A DNA stretch of 64,000 nucleotides, taken from positions 66,523,559 through 66,587,558 of the forward strand of contig NC_051851.1 in NCBI RefSeq assembly GCF_905115235.1, given 5' to 3'. Source of the stretch: Hermetia illucens. Lineage: Eukaryota > Arthropoda > Insecta > Diptera > Stratiomyidae. Shown in pieces: positions 35,240-45,879 of the stretch (its first letter is position 1; each line of letters starts with the position of its first letter). The notes below the pieces were generated by a model. That model had not been told where the DNA came from and did no database searches. It was given only the letters and a program-made list of their open reading frames with translations. The translations under genes and the position numbers were made by a program.

Positions 35240-35609
35240 CTTAAGGAAGCTTATCCGTACACAAAAGCAATGTATGCAAATTAGATACCGCTAGTACACA
35301 CATGTCTATCATATTGGATACCAGTCGCTAACTTTATTAGCACATACATACATGTACATACCCATGTCTGCCTCGAGTAATTGGCACTAATATAGAAATA
35401 ACTAAAAAAGTTCAAAAAGAAAAACTAAAATGTCCCCATGTGCACTGTCGTTCATGTTCACTTTATATGATGATGACGTCATACACCTCTTAGAGTGCAA
35501 TTTACGTGAAATACACCTTCTATAATTTTGTTAATAATAATTAGTTTGCCTTCAATTTCAGAAAGATGCCCTGTATTATCCCTTATAACGATGCCAAACT
35601 GTAAGCTTC

Positions 35610-36060
35610 AAATTGGATTCAGGGGGATTTTCGGGTAAATTTCTAAAATATGGTTGAATATTATTAGTCTATTAACTTTATTTGAACCGTTATCGGAATG
35701 GAATGTATTTTGAGGTCGAGATTTCATACAGATGCACCGTTGTAGTTTTTTTTTCAGACTTTTCGGTTGAATATGTTCTGAGAACAAAAACTGTTTCACT
35801 TTTTTTACCTCAAATGTTGGGCCCTCACTCCCTTTAACTTGATACCCCACATGACCATATCCTCTGAGAAAAAATTGTATATCCCCCTCGTATGGGGATC
35901 CCCTTCTCCCTAAACTCAACACAAACTGGCGCCACTTGCTATATCTGGAGGGATTCACACGTTCTCAGCCGTTTCCGAATAAACCAGGTGTGATAGACAG
36001 ACAGACATTGAATTGATTTCAATAAGGTTTTATTTCACACAAAACTTTAAAAAAACGGAA
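35610..36060 (+). repeat. Dispersed GACA-family repeat, longest copy
   Basis: It contains modules shared with 120-245 at its left, then 'TGTGATAGACAGACAGACAT' at 35990, 'GATTTCAATAAGG' and a terminal hairpin (AAGGTTTTAT/ACAAAACTTT). Other copies: 1-245, 15230-15395, 16660-16960, 42890-43150, 43910-44260. No protein-coding capacity seen. Confidence 0.65.
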
Positions 36061-36419
36061 AATGCGTTTCACAAATGACAAAAAAAGATTGATTTAAATC
36101 GACTTAAGGTTATAGTTTTAATTTTCATGATCTGTGAAAGAACTAAAAAATGTTGAATAGCCGTCAGATAGGAGGTTTAAACTGAAACTGGACACCACAA
36201 GAACACAGAAATAAAAGCAAGGCGTACAATCAGCAAAATAGCAATCTGGACACCGTCGGAAGAAATACGTAAGTTGCCGGAAAGAGAGTAAAAGCTTGTG
36301 TATGTACTTTGTTTCACTACAAGAAGGTACAGCTTGTTGGAGACAATGTGAAAACAATCGGGAAAAATTAAAAAACCTTTACCAAGATTTAGTTACATTC
36401 GGCTGAATTTTTTTTATTC

Positions 36420-36590
36420 TTCGTCGAGAAAACGTTTAATCAAGTGTTTTTTTATTCTAAATGGAACGTTCGCGAAGTCAGTCATCGATGTAATCCCACA
36501 GGTTCTCAATAATATTGTAATCCGGGGATTGCGAGAAGAGGGTTCGTCCATCTACAGACAATTTTTTTCCACGGTTTCGAGGTGTAATCT
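36420..36590 (-). mobile_element. Tc1-like transposase C-terminal fragment
   Basis: The minus strand reads KKLSVDGRTLFSQSPDYNII then ENLWDYIDD, a stop, LRERS. SQSPDxNxIENLWD is the block carrying the third acidic catalytic residue of Tc1 transposases. Upstream sequence to about 37100 may contain further degraded pieces. Confidence 0.7.
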
Positions 36591-37228
36591 TGATATATCT
36601 TGAATGTTTGACGAGTAACTAATTTATCTGCACTGGCATGGATTTTTTAAAAATATTAATGTATGTGTCTTCGCATTCGCAAAATTTTTGTTGCGCTCGA
36701 ATTCCAGCTTTACATTATCTTTGTAATTTGCTCTAAATGAGATTTTTTGTTGTTTTTTTTCATGTTTTTTTCGCCAATTTTCTTCACTTTGTGACCATCT
36801 GGATGTATATTACGTTCTTATAAAAAGTACGTTTAATTAGTTTTACGCCCTTTCTAAACAGCTATATGCTTCGTTCGACGGTGTTCGGATTTGAATTTAC
36901 TCACTGTATTCCGATATGATTCAGGATCAAGTCAGTGATCCGTGAATGTAAATTATCGAAACATGCATGTTCTTTCCACAGTATATCACAACAATTCATA
37001 TATCACGGGTCGTAAAAGGTTTTTTTCAATAGTAAAAACGTTCCAATATTGGAGTGGCCAGCACGATCTTCGTATCCCAACATCCTCAAAACCGCTGGCA
37101 AGTAATACGTTTTAGAAATAATGACTAGACTGTTTTGTTGTATTTGAATTTAATCTAAAACTCTAAAGTTCAGCTAGAACTGAAGATTTTAACGGTGGGC
37201 TATTCTTTTACTTGAGAGTGTATGCATA

Positions 37229-38932
37229 CAGTATGTCAAAAAGTATGCTGCTCACTTTTCCGGAATTTTTTTAACTAAATAAAGAAGACAATATTCAATT
37301 CATGTCATCAATTTTTCTTTATTATCTATTCTTTAGAAATAAGATGAAAAAACAACACTTCACTCCATTGTTGCAAAGAAAAAACAAAAACACATATAAA
37401 CATCATCATTACACATCAAAAATGTATTCGTCTCTATGCATTTTCTCTTGAAATATTACCGGACAATAGTACCTACCAAAACTTTTTGATGCGTAGGGAG
37501 TCGGCATTCCCTTGTAGTCCTTTTAGGATTATATCTTAAAGCGACAGATTTCAAAGGTTGTGAGATAATAATTAATGAATTGCAAGGACCGAGAAACAAT
37601 TATGAAAGAGCAAAAAATTGTAAATAATTTACTTAAACAAGGTCGTACATTCAAAGAAATAATCAAATCAAAAGGTGTCTGAAAACAGGAAAGTGTCAAA
37701 ACACCCGAAGATTGAATTAATTGGAAGTGAAAAACGGCAAATAGTGCGAAAAATTAAAAAAAAAAAACAGGCAACTCGCGCCAAAAATACTTGCTGAGGG
37801 AAGAAAGAGGTAGGGAAAACCTTATCGGATGAAACTGTATGGAATGTTCTTCATGAGGCTGAATATCATGGACGTACAGCTCCGTTAAACCGTACATTAA
37901 TAAAATTAACAACAAAAAACGGCTTGAGTTCGCAAAAATATACACGAATCGCTCCCTGGACTTTTGGAAAAAAAACTCGTTTTCACAGATGAAAACAAAT
38001 TCAATATATTTACATTGGACGGTAAAATAAAAATATGGGGGAAACAAAACTGTGAAATGGACGAAAAGAATCTAATACCTACAGTAAAACACGGAGGAGG
38101 ATCGCTGCTGGTATGGGGTAGTTGGTTTGCACATTTTCGATGGGAATATGGACCATAAAACCTATAATAATATTTCCAAATCTCATCTTCACACAGGTAT
38201 GGAAAGTATGGGGCTATCTGCAGATTACATTTTTAGTAAAAGATAATGACCCGAAACACTCCAAAAAGGTTGGAAACTCCACCACAGTTTCCAGATGTAG
38301 ACGTTACAGAACAATTGTGGGACACATTGAATGCAATCCGGGACAGATATATTTCAAACAAAAATGACTTAGGAATTACTCTTCAGGATGAATGGAGAAC
38401 CATTTCAAGAAGTACAACAGAAAATATCGTAAATTCAATGCCAAGCCGATTACAAGCTAATATTAACAACAAAAATAGACTACAACGCGATGCCGACTCA
38501 CTACGCACCAAAATGTTATGGTAAATACCGTTATCTGGTAATATGTGAAGAGAAAATGCATAGAGACGAATACTTTTTTTATGTATAATGATAACGTTTA
38601 TTTCGTGTTTTTATTTTTTATCATATCAGGGTAATAATCCTGGGCGAGGGCAATGCTGATATTGCCTCCTACAGTGTCCTGTAGTATACCCTTACGGTCT
38701 TAAAATGAAGCGTTCTAACACACTTCAAGGCCCTGATCCAATATGGATTGTTGCACCAACGATTATTATTATTATAATTAAGAACGGAGTGCTTATTTTT
38801 CATTTTATTTTTAAAGGTAGATAATAGAGAATAATTGAACACATGAACTGAATATTGTCTTTTATATTTAGTTATGAAAATCCTGAGTTAATCACGGAAA
38901 ACGTGAACAGATGAATACTTTTTTGACAGTGT
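37229..38932 (+). mobile_element. Tc1-family element with long inverted repeats, broken transposase
   Basis: Flanked by TA (37227-37228 and 38933-38934). The outer ends CAGTATGTCAAAAAGTATG and, inverted, CACTGTCAAAAAAGTATTC match. The inverted repeats run about 220 bp inward and end in a strongly conserved segment (37427-37456: ATTCGTCTCTATGCATTTTC, and inverted at 38545-38573). Transposase pieces on the plus strand: MKEQKIVNNLLKQGRTFKEI, LVFTDENKFNI (first D), HGGGSLLVWGSW, VKDNDPKHSKK (second D), PDVDVTEQLWDTLNAIRDRY (third acidic residue, E). At least four frame breaks. The right inverted repeat contains a SINE at 38624-38777. Confidence 0.85.
38624..38777 (+). mobile_element. 5'-truncated SINE nested in the Tc1 right inverted repeat
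   Basis: It starts at ATCAGGGTAATAATCCTGGG, lacks the tRNA head, and ends TTGCACCAACGATTATTATT. Removing it restores the alignment of the left and right Tc1 inverted repeats, so it inserted after the Tc1 element. Confidence 0.85.
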
Positions 38933-38939
38933 ATATTGG

Positions 38940-40340
38940 TGACATTTCCTCTCATTCAAGAAAATATTCTGAACCATTTTGAGTCGTAAACATTCTTCTT
39001 TCCCCAAGAATGATGTTCACATGTTCTGTAAAGGTCAAGTTTATAATTTTAGAATGGTAAGAAGGCAGAATTTCAATGGCACTTTTATCAAAGCAAACTA
39101 AAGCCACACAAAAAGACGAAAACACATGCCCTTTTATGAACTTCTCATTCCTCCAAAAGCAAAATTAACAGTTCTTGCAATTGCCTGCAATCAACAGTCT
39201 TTGCACTTACTTTGAAACTTCGGCAAACAACTTTCCCGGCACTCAACATAAAGAACGTAAATTGGAGTCGCCTTCTCTAACCTCCGACACTCACTTTGAC
39301 GACGTCTTGCCGGGGAATCAGCTGTCCAAGCAACAGAAAACAATCTGCCGGCAAATGACAAACCAATAACAAATACCCACGACGGCATCTGCTGTCAGGT
39401 ATCAGTAATTCGTTGACAGCCGGCATTGTGAAATTCGCTGATTTGCGTCTTGTTTTTCGTAACGAACAGACATTCGTGGTTTAATGAGAGTTTCAGTGGC
39501 AAGTGCTTTTGGAGATTTTAAGATAAAGTAATCACCGTGTGAGAGTTTGGTAAGTGATTTTCTGCCCCTGCGAAATATGGTAACAATGAATCTAGATTAA
39601 TTCAAATGTGTGTGAAATTTTGTAAAACGAGAAAGAATTTCCAATTGATCAATCGTAATGCATTAACACTTAACGGGTAATACAAGGTTTTATTAAAATC
39701 TTATATCCCAGTATCATATAGTTATATATACCGAGCAGATCCGAGTCCCACACAAATCAAGCTTTGTGTTTGTCAAATCAATAAAACATGGACATCTGCT
39801 GCTAAGGTCTACTATGGTCACATTGGTTTCCTATCGAAAATAAGGTCCAATGTTCACTAGGGGCTTATGAAAAAGAAAATGAATTACTGATTACTTGCTT
39901 CAGTAAACAAATGTTGTCATTCACATGTGTAATTTCTAATTTAAAGAAAAAAAAAGAATTTAAGTTTCAAAACTTAATACTAATATGAACGGCACATCTA
40001 AAGGCAAAACATGTTTGAGAATTTATAACTGGCGGAAATAACGCATTCAATGCGGTCTAGAAGAACTCCTATGATCTGGCGTCCTATTCACAGAAAAATA
40101 GAAAAAATGCGTTCTCTGGCAAGTTACATGGCTTATACTGGAACTCTGCCTACACCCAGTCACTAATAAATGGAGAAAGATCTGAATTAGTTCACATGGG
40201 TTACGTAGGAATTTTCCTGAAACAGAAATTAGAAAATTAAGCAAGGTTTGCGATTGTGACACATGGGTTACGTAGGAAATCTCATGAAATTTCCCTGCCC
40301 GCCTTTTGCAGGAATCACCGTCCTCCAGTTGGCATCTTGT
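38940..40340. other. Intergenic; possible non-coding first exon near 39490
   Basis: 39180-39560 is less AT-rich. An initiator-like TTTCAGTGG at 39491-39499 is followed by a good donor (TTTG|GTAAGT) at 39550. 40194-40211 and 40261-40278 are direct repeats of ACATGGGTTACGTAGGAA. Nothing else recognised. Confidence 0.3.
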
Positions 40341-40359
40341 TTTTGACTATAATCTTCAA

Positions 40360-40720
40360 TAAAAGTACAGTAGAATCCTGATAATTCGAATCGTCAAAGG
40401 ACTATCGATTTGGTACGAAATATTGGAATTACCAATTATCAGTCGTCCAAAATATACAAAATTAACTCTGGGAACCGGCACAATTTATACGAATCAGGCG
40501 AAAATATGAATAATTAATGTGTGAATTATCGGGGTTCCACAAATTTATTGACATACAAAAATAAATAAAAATTCTTCTTTTATCTTCAAATAATTCAGTA
40601 AAAAGAGTATTAAATTCTCCTTCTCCGCGGTGCTTTCTTTTTCTTTTGGAATCCTCCACAGAAACAAGTGCTTCTTCTTCATCAGAGGATGAACTAGAAT
40701 GGAATATGTTTCACGCACAA
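40360..40720 (-). mobile_element. Second Tigger/pogo remnant
   Basis: A pogo-like terminus 'CAGTAGAATCCTGATAATTC' begins near 40370 after TA. Further in, the minus strand reads SSSSDEEEALVSVEDSKRKR, KHRGEGEFNTLFTELFEDKR, an acidic/basic C-terminal tail as in Tigger transposases. The catalytic domain is missing. Confidence 0.6.
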
Positions 40721-41134
40721 TATTTGCAACACAACTAGAACGCTAGTAATTGATTGCCGCCTGTGTGCGCTCTCGTATATATGCTATATTTAGTGGCTTT
40801 CTCTACATAACTTTGGGTGTACCAGCATGCTCCGGCATTTGTCGAGGTTCATGACGACCTACCAGGAGGAGGAGGATCTAGACCGGGATTTAGTCCTACT
40901 TCCTGAACAAAGAAGAACCGGCTGTTTCTGCCAAGCGACAGCATTTTGCCGGCGATAGCGTCCATGCAATTTCCTTTATAGTTATCATTAAGCTCCACCT
41001 CTGCTAAAGTCATCGAATTATTTCTAGACATCTTAGCAACCACCCCTCTGAGTGTGTTCAAGCTTTGTTGAAATTGGAGAAACTGAATGAAGCAGTATTA
41101 TGCACGTAATTATCGACAGACTTGTGTCCATCTA

Positions 41135-42352
41135 TTAGGCTATTGCATATGAAATGGCCAATTTGGCAATCAAGTGAATTTAAATGCGATTTTGCTGTAT
41201 CAAACCACCACCAGTTGGCGCTGTTTGTGTCGGATAATGAAGTATAAATACTCCTATGGTTAATAAAGGAGTCATTTCAGTTTTGACCATGGTTGTAATA
41301 ACAGCGAATATAAAGAAAAAAAGGACGGAAAAGAGCCAAGAGCATATACTTTTCCTGTATGAGTTCAAACTCGGTCGTAAAGCAGCGGTGGCGACCAGGA
41401 ACATTAACAGCGCATTTGGAGCTGATACGGTAAGCAAACGGACCACACGGCGATGGTTCGAAAAATTCCGGTCAGGCGACGTAAACCTTCAAAACCACGT
41501 GGACATCCAGGACCATCGATTGACAACGACGAGCTGCGTTGGCTAGTCGAATCCGACACACGTCAGCCTGTAGGAGACGTTGCAGAGAAACTGGGCATGC
41601 ACAACAACTTGGAAAGGTGAAAAAGCTCGAGAAATGGGTTACGCTTGCCCTTACGGAGCAAAACATGGCGCTTGAATGGAAATTTACAGTTCTTTACTGT
41701 CTCGCAACAGAAGCGAGACCTTTTTGCACAGAATAGTGACATGTGATGAAAAGTGGATATTATACGACAATCGTCGTCGATCAGCACAGTGGCTAGAAGC
41801 TGATGAGCCACCGAAGCATATGCCGAAATCGAGCCTCCATCCGAAGAACGTATTGGTGACTGTTTGGTGGTATACAGCTGGAGCTATCCACTATTGTTTT
41901 TTGGCACCTGGAGAAACGATAAATGCACAGAAATACTGTGCCCAACTCGAGGAAATGCACCAAAAATTGAGTATTCAACGGCCGAGATTAGTCAACAGAG
42001 ACACGACCTCATGTATTCAGAACAACGTTTCAAAAGTTGAACGAATTGCAGTATGGGACTCTGCCTCATCCACCATATTCACCGGACGTTTCGCCAACCG
42101 ACTACCACTTTTTTAATCATTTTGATCTTTTTTTGGCGGAAAAACAATTTAGGAATGAAGAGGCTTCGACGAGTTTACCAACCCTCGAAAATTTGACTTC
42201 TACGAAACTGGCATACATGCTCTTGTATCTCGCTGGGAGAAGTGTTTTGAATCGACTGGCATCTATTTTGATTAATTAAATAATTTTTTCTAAGCTTTAC
42301 AGTCGTTTCAAGTTTTAGTACTAAATCGGCCATTTCATGTGCAACAACCTAA
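41135..42352 (+). mobile_element. Full-length mariner transposon, broken transposase
   Basis: Terminal inverted repeats (TTAGGCTATTGCATATGAAA and, inverted, TTAGGTTGTTGCACATGAAA) are each flanked by TA (41133-41134, 42353-42354); length 1218 bp. The plus-strand transposase gives an HTH region (EHILFLYEFKLGRKAAVATR, RTTRRWFEKFRSGDVNLQN), then VTCDEKWILYDNRRRSAQWL (first D), HPKNVLVTVWWYTAGAIHYC, a degraded second-D box (VNRDTTSC) and HPPYSPDVSPTDYHFFNHFD (third D). A C-terminus follows to 42279. Frameshifts and stops inactivate it. Confidence 0.9.
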
Positions 42353-42465
42353 TATAAACTCTATCCTGATAAGATATATGGAGCAGATAACTGTTGAATA
42401 TGTTTTACTTTACTAAAAAATGGAAAGAAAGATGACTAACGGTTTCATCCAGGGCAGAAGTAACT

Positions 42466-42665
42466 CATCAGACGCTGCCTCACCTCTGCACTGGGAGCAG
42501 CGTGACCGAAAGTGGCAACAGATGGAAAATTCCTAGGTGGCGGTTTTAAGTTAGATATACTTCGTACGCTTGTGTTGTTTGCGATTACATACAAAGAAGC
42601 GTTTTCCATCTGTTGCCACTTCCAATCACTCTGCTCTCAGGGCAAAAGTGAGGCAGCGTCTGATG
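42466..42665. mobile_element. Foldback MITE
   Basis: Two arms of about 64 bp (42466-42529 and 42602-42665) are inverted repeats of each other: CATCAGACGCTGCCTCACC ... GGCAACAGATGGAAAA. The spacer is about 72 bp. No coding capacity. Arms of the same family are at 10131, 10414 and 49074. Confidence 0.8.
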
Positions 42666-42721
42666 AATCCTTTGTGGTATGCCCAAAACGAGGCGTCCGT
42701 CGAGCAAAAAGTGAGAGAAAG

Positions 42722-42770
42722 CGGCTCTCCGAATAGCTGAGTGGTGAGAGCACAAGGCTGTCGTACGTGT
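42722..42770 (+). mobile_element. SINE head fragment
   Basis: CCGAATAGCTGAGTGGTGAG then AGCACAAGGCTGTCGTACG matches the A-box end of the SINE at 45577. The rest of the SINE is absent. Confidence 0.65.
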
Positions 42771-42889
42771 TTATAGTTTTGGCGATTTTTGGCTGATCAC
42801 TTCTTGGGAAGTTCCACTCATCCTACGTCATCGTAACGTGTTAAGTATCATAGTTGCATGCAGTGTTGTACTTATTTGTATTATTCCCA

Positions 42890-44260
42890 AAATGTTTGAA
42901 ATCGGAATCTTTTTAAGGTTAAAATAAGTCTGTCTGTCTGTCACATGTTTTTCACAAAAACAGTTACACCTATTGACACCAAATTTGGTAGGAAGTTGGG
43001 AACTGTGAACGGTCATACAATGAGCTACATCGTTCTACATGGAATTTAAGGGGTTCCTCAAACATTTAAAAGCAGAATGTAACATTTTTCTCACTTAATA
43101 TAATCATGTGAGGTATCAAATTAAAGGTCTCGACTACTTCTTTTCAAAGCCGGCATTAGTTTTGATATTGGTTGCAAAAAGGAGGAGTGCGGGGGTTCGC
43201 AAAGGGTCAGTTGCATCAAGGACCCATTCTCAGAAACTACCCAAGCCAAACATCTGAAAAGGAATATGGTGGCCCTTTCGCACGGCCTCACAATACTCTC
43301 TATATCAACACATGCCTAAATAAAGTTAATAATAGTATGTTGCCATATTTGTTATAAATAGTTCTTTTTAAATAATAGACCATGATGTTACCAAATTTTG
43401 CGAAAATCGCGCTATTACTAACAGAGTTATAATAGGTCATAGTTGTCACTTTGTATAAATTTCTTGTATCGTAAGACTTTGAATGTCAGTATCACAATAA
43501 AGTGAATGATCTGACAAACTAAACGCATAAATATTACGAGTTAAGGACAAATGGGATAAAAGTCCATTCAAATATGCTTATATAAGGAATACACAAAACC
43601 TGCCATACCTGAGGCATTCAGTTTCCGGTTTCCTGATTTCTTTGTTCGACTGACTGCACTAGAAACGATAATCCTGCCAAGTCTGGTTAGAATCGTACTA
43701 TTACTGACAAAGTTATTATAAGTCAAAATGGTGTTTTTGTGCAAATTTACTGCAATCTAAGAGTATTGCACTAAAGTGACTATGCAAATAAATATTACGA
43801 GCTAGTTAAGTGCAAATTAGACAAATGTACACTCAAATAGTCTTACATAAGAAACATACAAATTTTTTCATGCCTAAAGCGCCGAGTTTCTGGTTTCCGA
43901 GTTATTCAATGTTTTGTATGGCACAAAACCTTATTAAAATCGAGTCAATCGATTCAATATCTAAAGACGGACAGACCGGCTGTCCTACGGAATTTAAACA
44001 GAAACAGCTGTAACGATCGATACGAAATTCGGTGAGAATATGTGGTCTATGAATTGCTTCAAATGGCACTAGTAGGGTTCACTTGCGTTGTGTTTAAAGG
44101 GAGAGGGGTTTCCTATATATGCCGAAGGATGGGTAAAAGTTTTTTCACAAAATATAAGCATGTTGAGTATCAAATGGAAAGGCTCAATTTGTACTTTTGA
44201 AAATTTTATTTCTGACATTGGTTGGATTCAAAATGTGTGCCCCAAAAAAGAGTATCCTTC
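42890..44260 (-). repeat. Two dispersed GACA-family copies, reverse orientation
   Basis: 42890-43150 has a TCTGTCTGTCTGTC tract followed by TTGACACCAAATTTGGTAGG. 43910-44260 has GCACAAAACCTTATTAAAAT, a decayed tract and ACGAAATTCGGTGAGAATAT. Between them, 43380-43800 shows a loose internal duplication ('ACTAACAGAGTTATAATAGG' and 'ACTGACAAAGTTATTATAAG'). Confidence 0.55.
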
Positions 44261-44269
44261 TCAGAACCC

Positions 44270-45150
44270 AATTTTAATTTTCTTTTTTTTTTTTATTGCT
44301 TTTTTTAGTTATTTGTATATCAGTTTTAATTACCCAATTCAGCCATAAGTATCCGAATGCATATGCTAATATGTTTACGGATAGTGTCCAATTAATAAAG
44401 ATTGAAATGTATGCACATTAATACCAGCGGTATTCAATTTCAAGCGGAAATATTCAGATCAATTAATTTAGATGCTTACATATATTTGTGTGTATCAGTA
44501 TGCGGTAATAGGCAATCTTTTTTCGTTTGGGATACACACAATATTCATGTCGTTAATATGTACATAAGTACATGTAAGTTTGGAGTTTGACAATATATGA
44601 AGGAATATTTTCTATCTGTAGATGTATATTAATTGAAAAACGTGCATAAAAAAATTTCTCACATAAAATCGAACACAACCTTTATATCTGAAGCGCCCAG
44701 CTTACAGTATTCCAACTTGTTTTAGGATGCTTCTAAATACTTGAGTGGGACTTTATAAATTTTGCTGAAAAATATTAATTGCCTTGGTAACAGCAATTAA
44801 GTTGCCATTTGCCATATCAGAAACTAAACCATCGATGCTCAAGTTCAGCGAGTCTCCGTTAGTTAGCCACAATCAACGTAATCTTGGACAAGGGGCAACC
44901 TGTCAATATATAAAAGTTAGCAACGAGAAAAGAAAGGTATCAGAAGAAAAATATTTTCCCTGCTTGATTTTTACTATAAAACAGGTTCCACTTGGGATGA
45001 ACCATTCCTCCTTGAAAATCTAAAATAATTGACAAACAAATATATTGTACAATAATATTAGTAATTTTTCTATCTTACCCGTACCAGCTGCAGTCTTTGA
45101 ATCTGAGAGCGCTGCACAAGCGCTTATACGAAAACAAGTTTAAATGCAGA
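44270..45150. other. Intergenic, nothing recognised
   Basis: AT-rich, no coding signal. Confidence 0.4.
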
Positions 45151-45154
45151 TTGA

Positions 45155-45479
45155 GCCCGGGCACAAGTTGAGATGCAACTTGGTAAGGTGAAGTGACGTG
45201 ATTTTTTGTGAAACAGAAATGAACACAACAGCTACAAATAAGTAGCTTTGTACTGATGAAGAGGGTAAGTTGCTCCCAAAATATATATCTATATGTAAAG
45301 CAGTATTCGATGACTATATGTAGTTGGGAGTAAGCTACTGGTCTATCAATTTTAGGCTTGACTACAAATAGAAGACAACATCTAACCTCTTAGAAATAGT
45401 ACTGTGCCTCAACTTTCGCTCTGCCTGCGTGCGAAAGATTTCAATTCCTACTTTCCTGCATCTCAACTTGCACCCGGCC
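45155..45479 (+). repeat. Inverted-repeat-flanked unit carrying a hammerhead-like motif
   Basis: 23-bp arms at 45155-45177 and 45457-45479 (core CAAGTTGAGATGCA) are inverted with three mismatches. The left arm runs into a further small hairpin (CAAGTTG...CAACTTG). The hammerhead-like motif copy 4 lies inside. Target duplications are not clear. Confidence 0.6.
45245..45301 (+). ncRNA. Hammerhead-ribozyme-like motif, copy 4 (best helix I)
   Basis: The plus strand reads GCUUUGUA, CUGAUGA, AGA, helix II GGG...CCC, AAA (GAA expected), helix III AUA...UAU, A, then UGUAAAGC, which pairs over all 8 bases with GCUUUGUA (two G-U pairs). The order is that of a type I hammerhead. It deviates at the base after helix II and has unpaired bases before helix II. 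Confidence 0.5.
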
Positions 45480-45576
45480 AAAGGTGTGCTGATAGGTTTG
45501 TTGAAGATGTGCAAAATAGATGTTAAGTTAATATCAAATAAAAGTTATAATTGAAGTTTGTTATATAGTAATGTGT

Positions 45577-45870
45577 GTCCGGATAGCTGAGTGGTTAAAC
45601 CACAAGGTTTTCGTACGGAAGGTCGCGGTTCAAATCTCACTGGTGGTAGTGGGATTTGTATCGTGATTTGACGTCGGATCCCAGTCGACTCAGCTGTGAA
45701 TGAGTACCTGAGTCAAATCAGGGTAATAATTTCGGGCGAGCGCAATACTGACCACATCGCCTCCCATAGGGTATCCTGTAGTGTACCGTTACGATCTTGA
45801 ATGAAGCGCTCTAACACACTTCAAGGCCCTGATCCAATATGGATTATTGCAATAACGATTATCATTATAA
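45577..45870 (+). mobile_element. tRNA-derived SINE, near full length
   Basis: A box (TAGCTGAGTGGTTAAACC), B box (GGTTCAAATCTCACTGG), family body with 'GACGTCGGATCCCAGTCGAC' and 'GGCCCTGATCCAATATGG', ending AACGATTATCATTAT. A short TAATGT flanks both sides (45569, 45873), a possible target duplication. Confidence 0.85.
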
Positions 45871-45879
45871 AATAATGTA

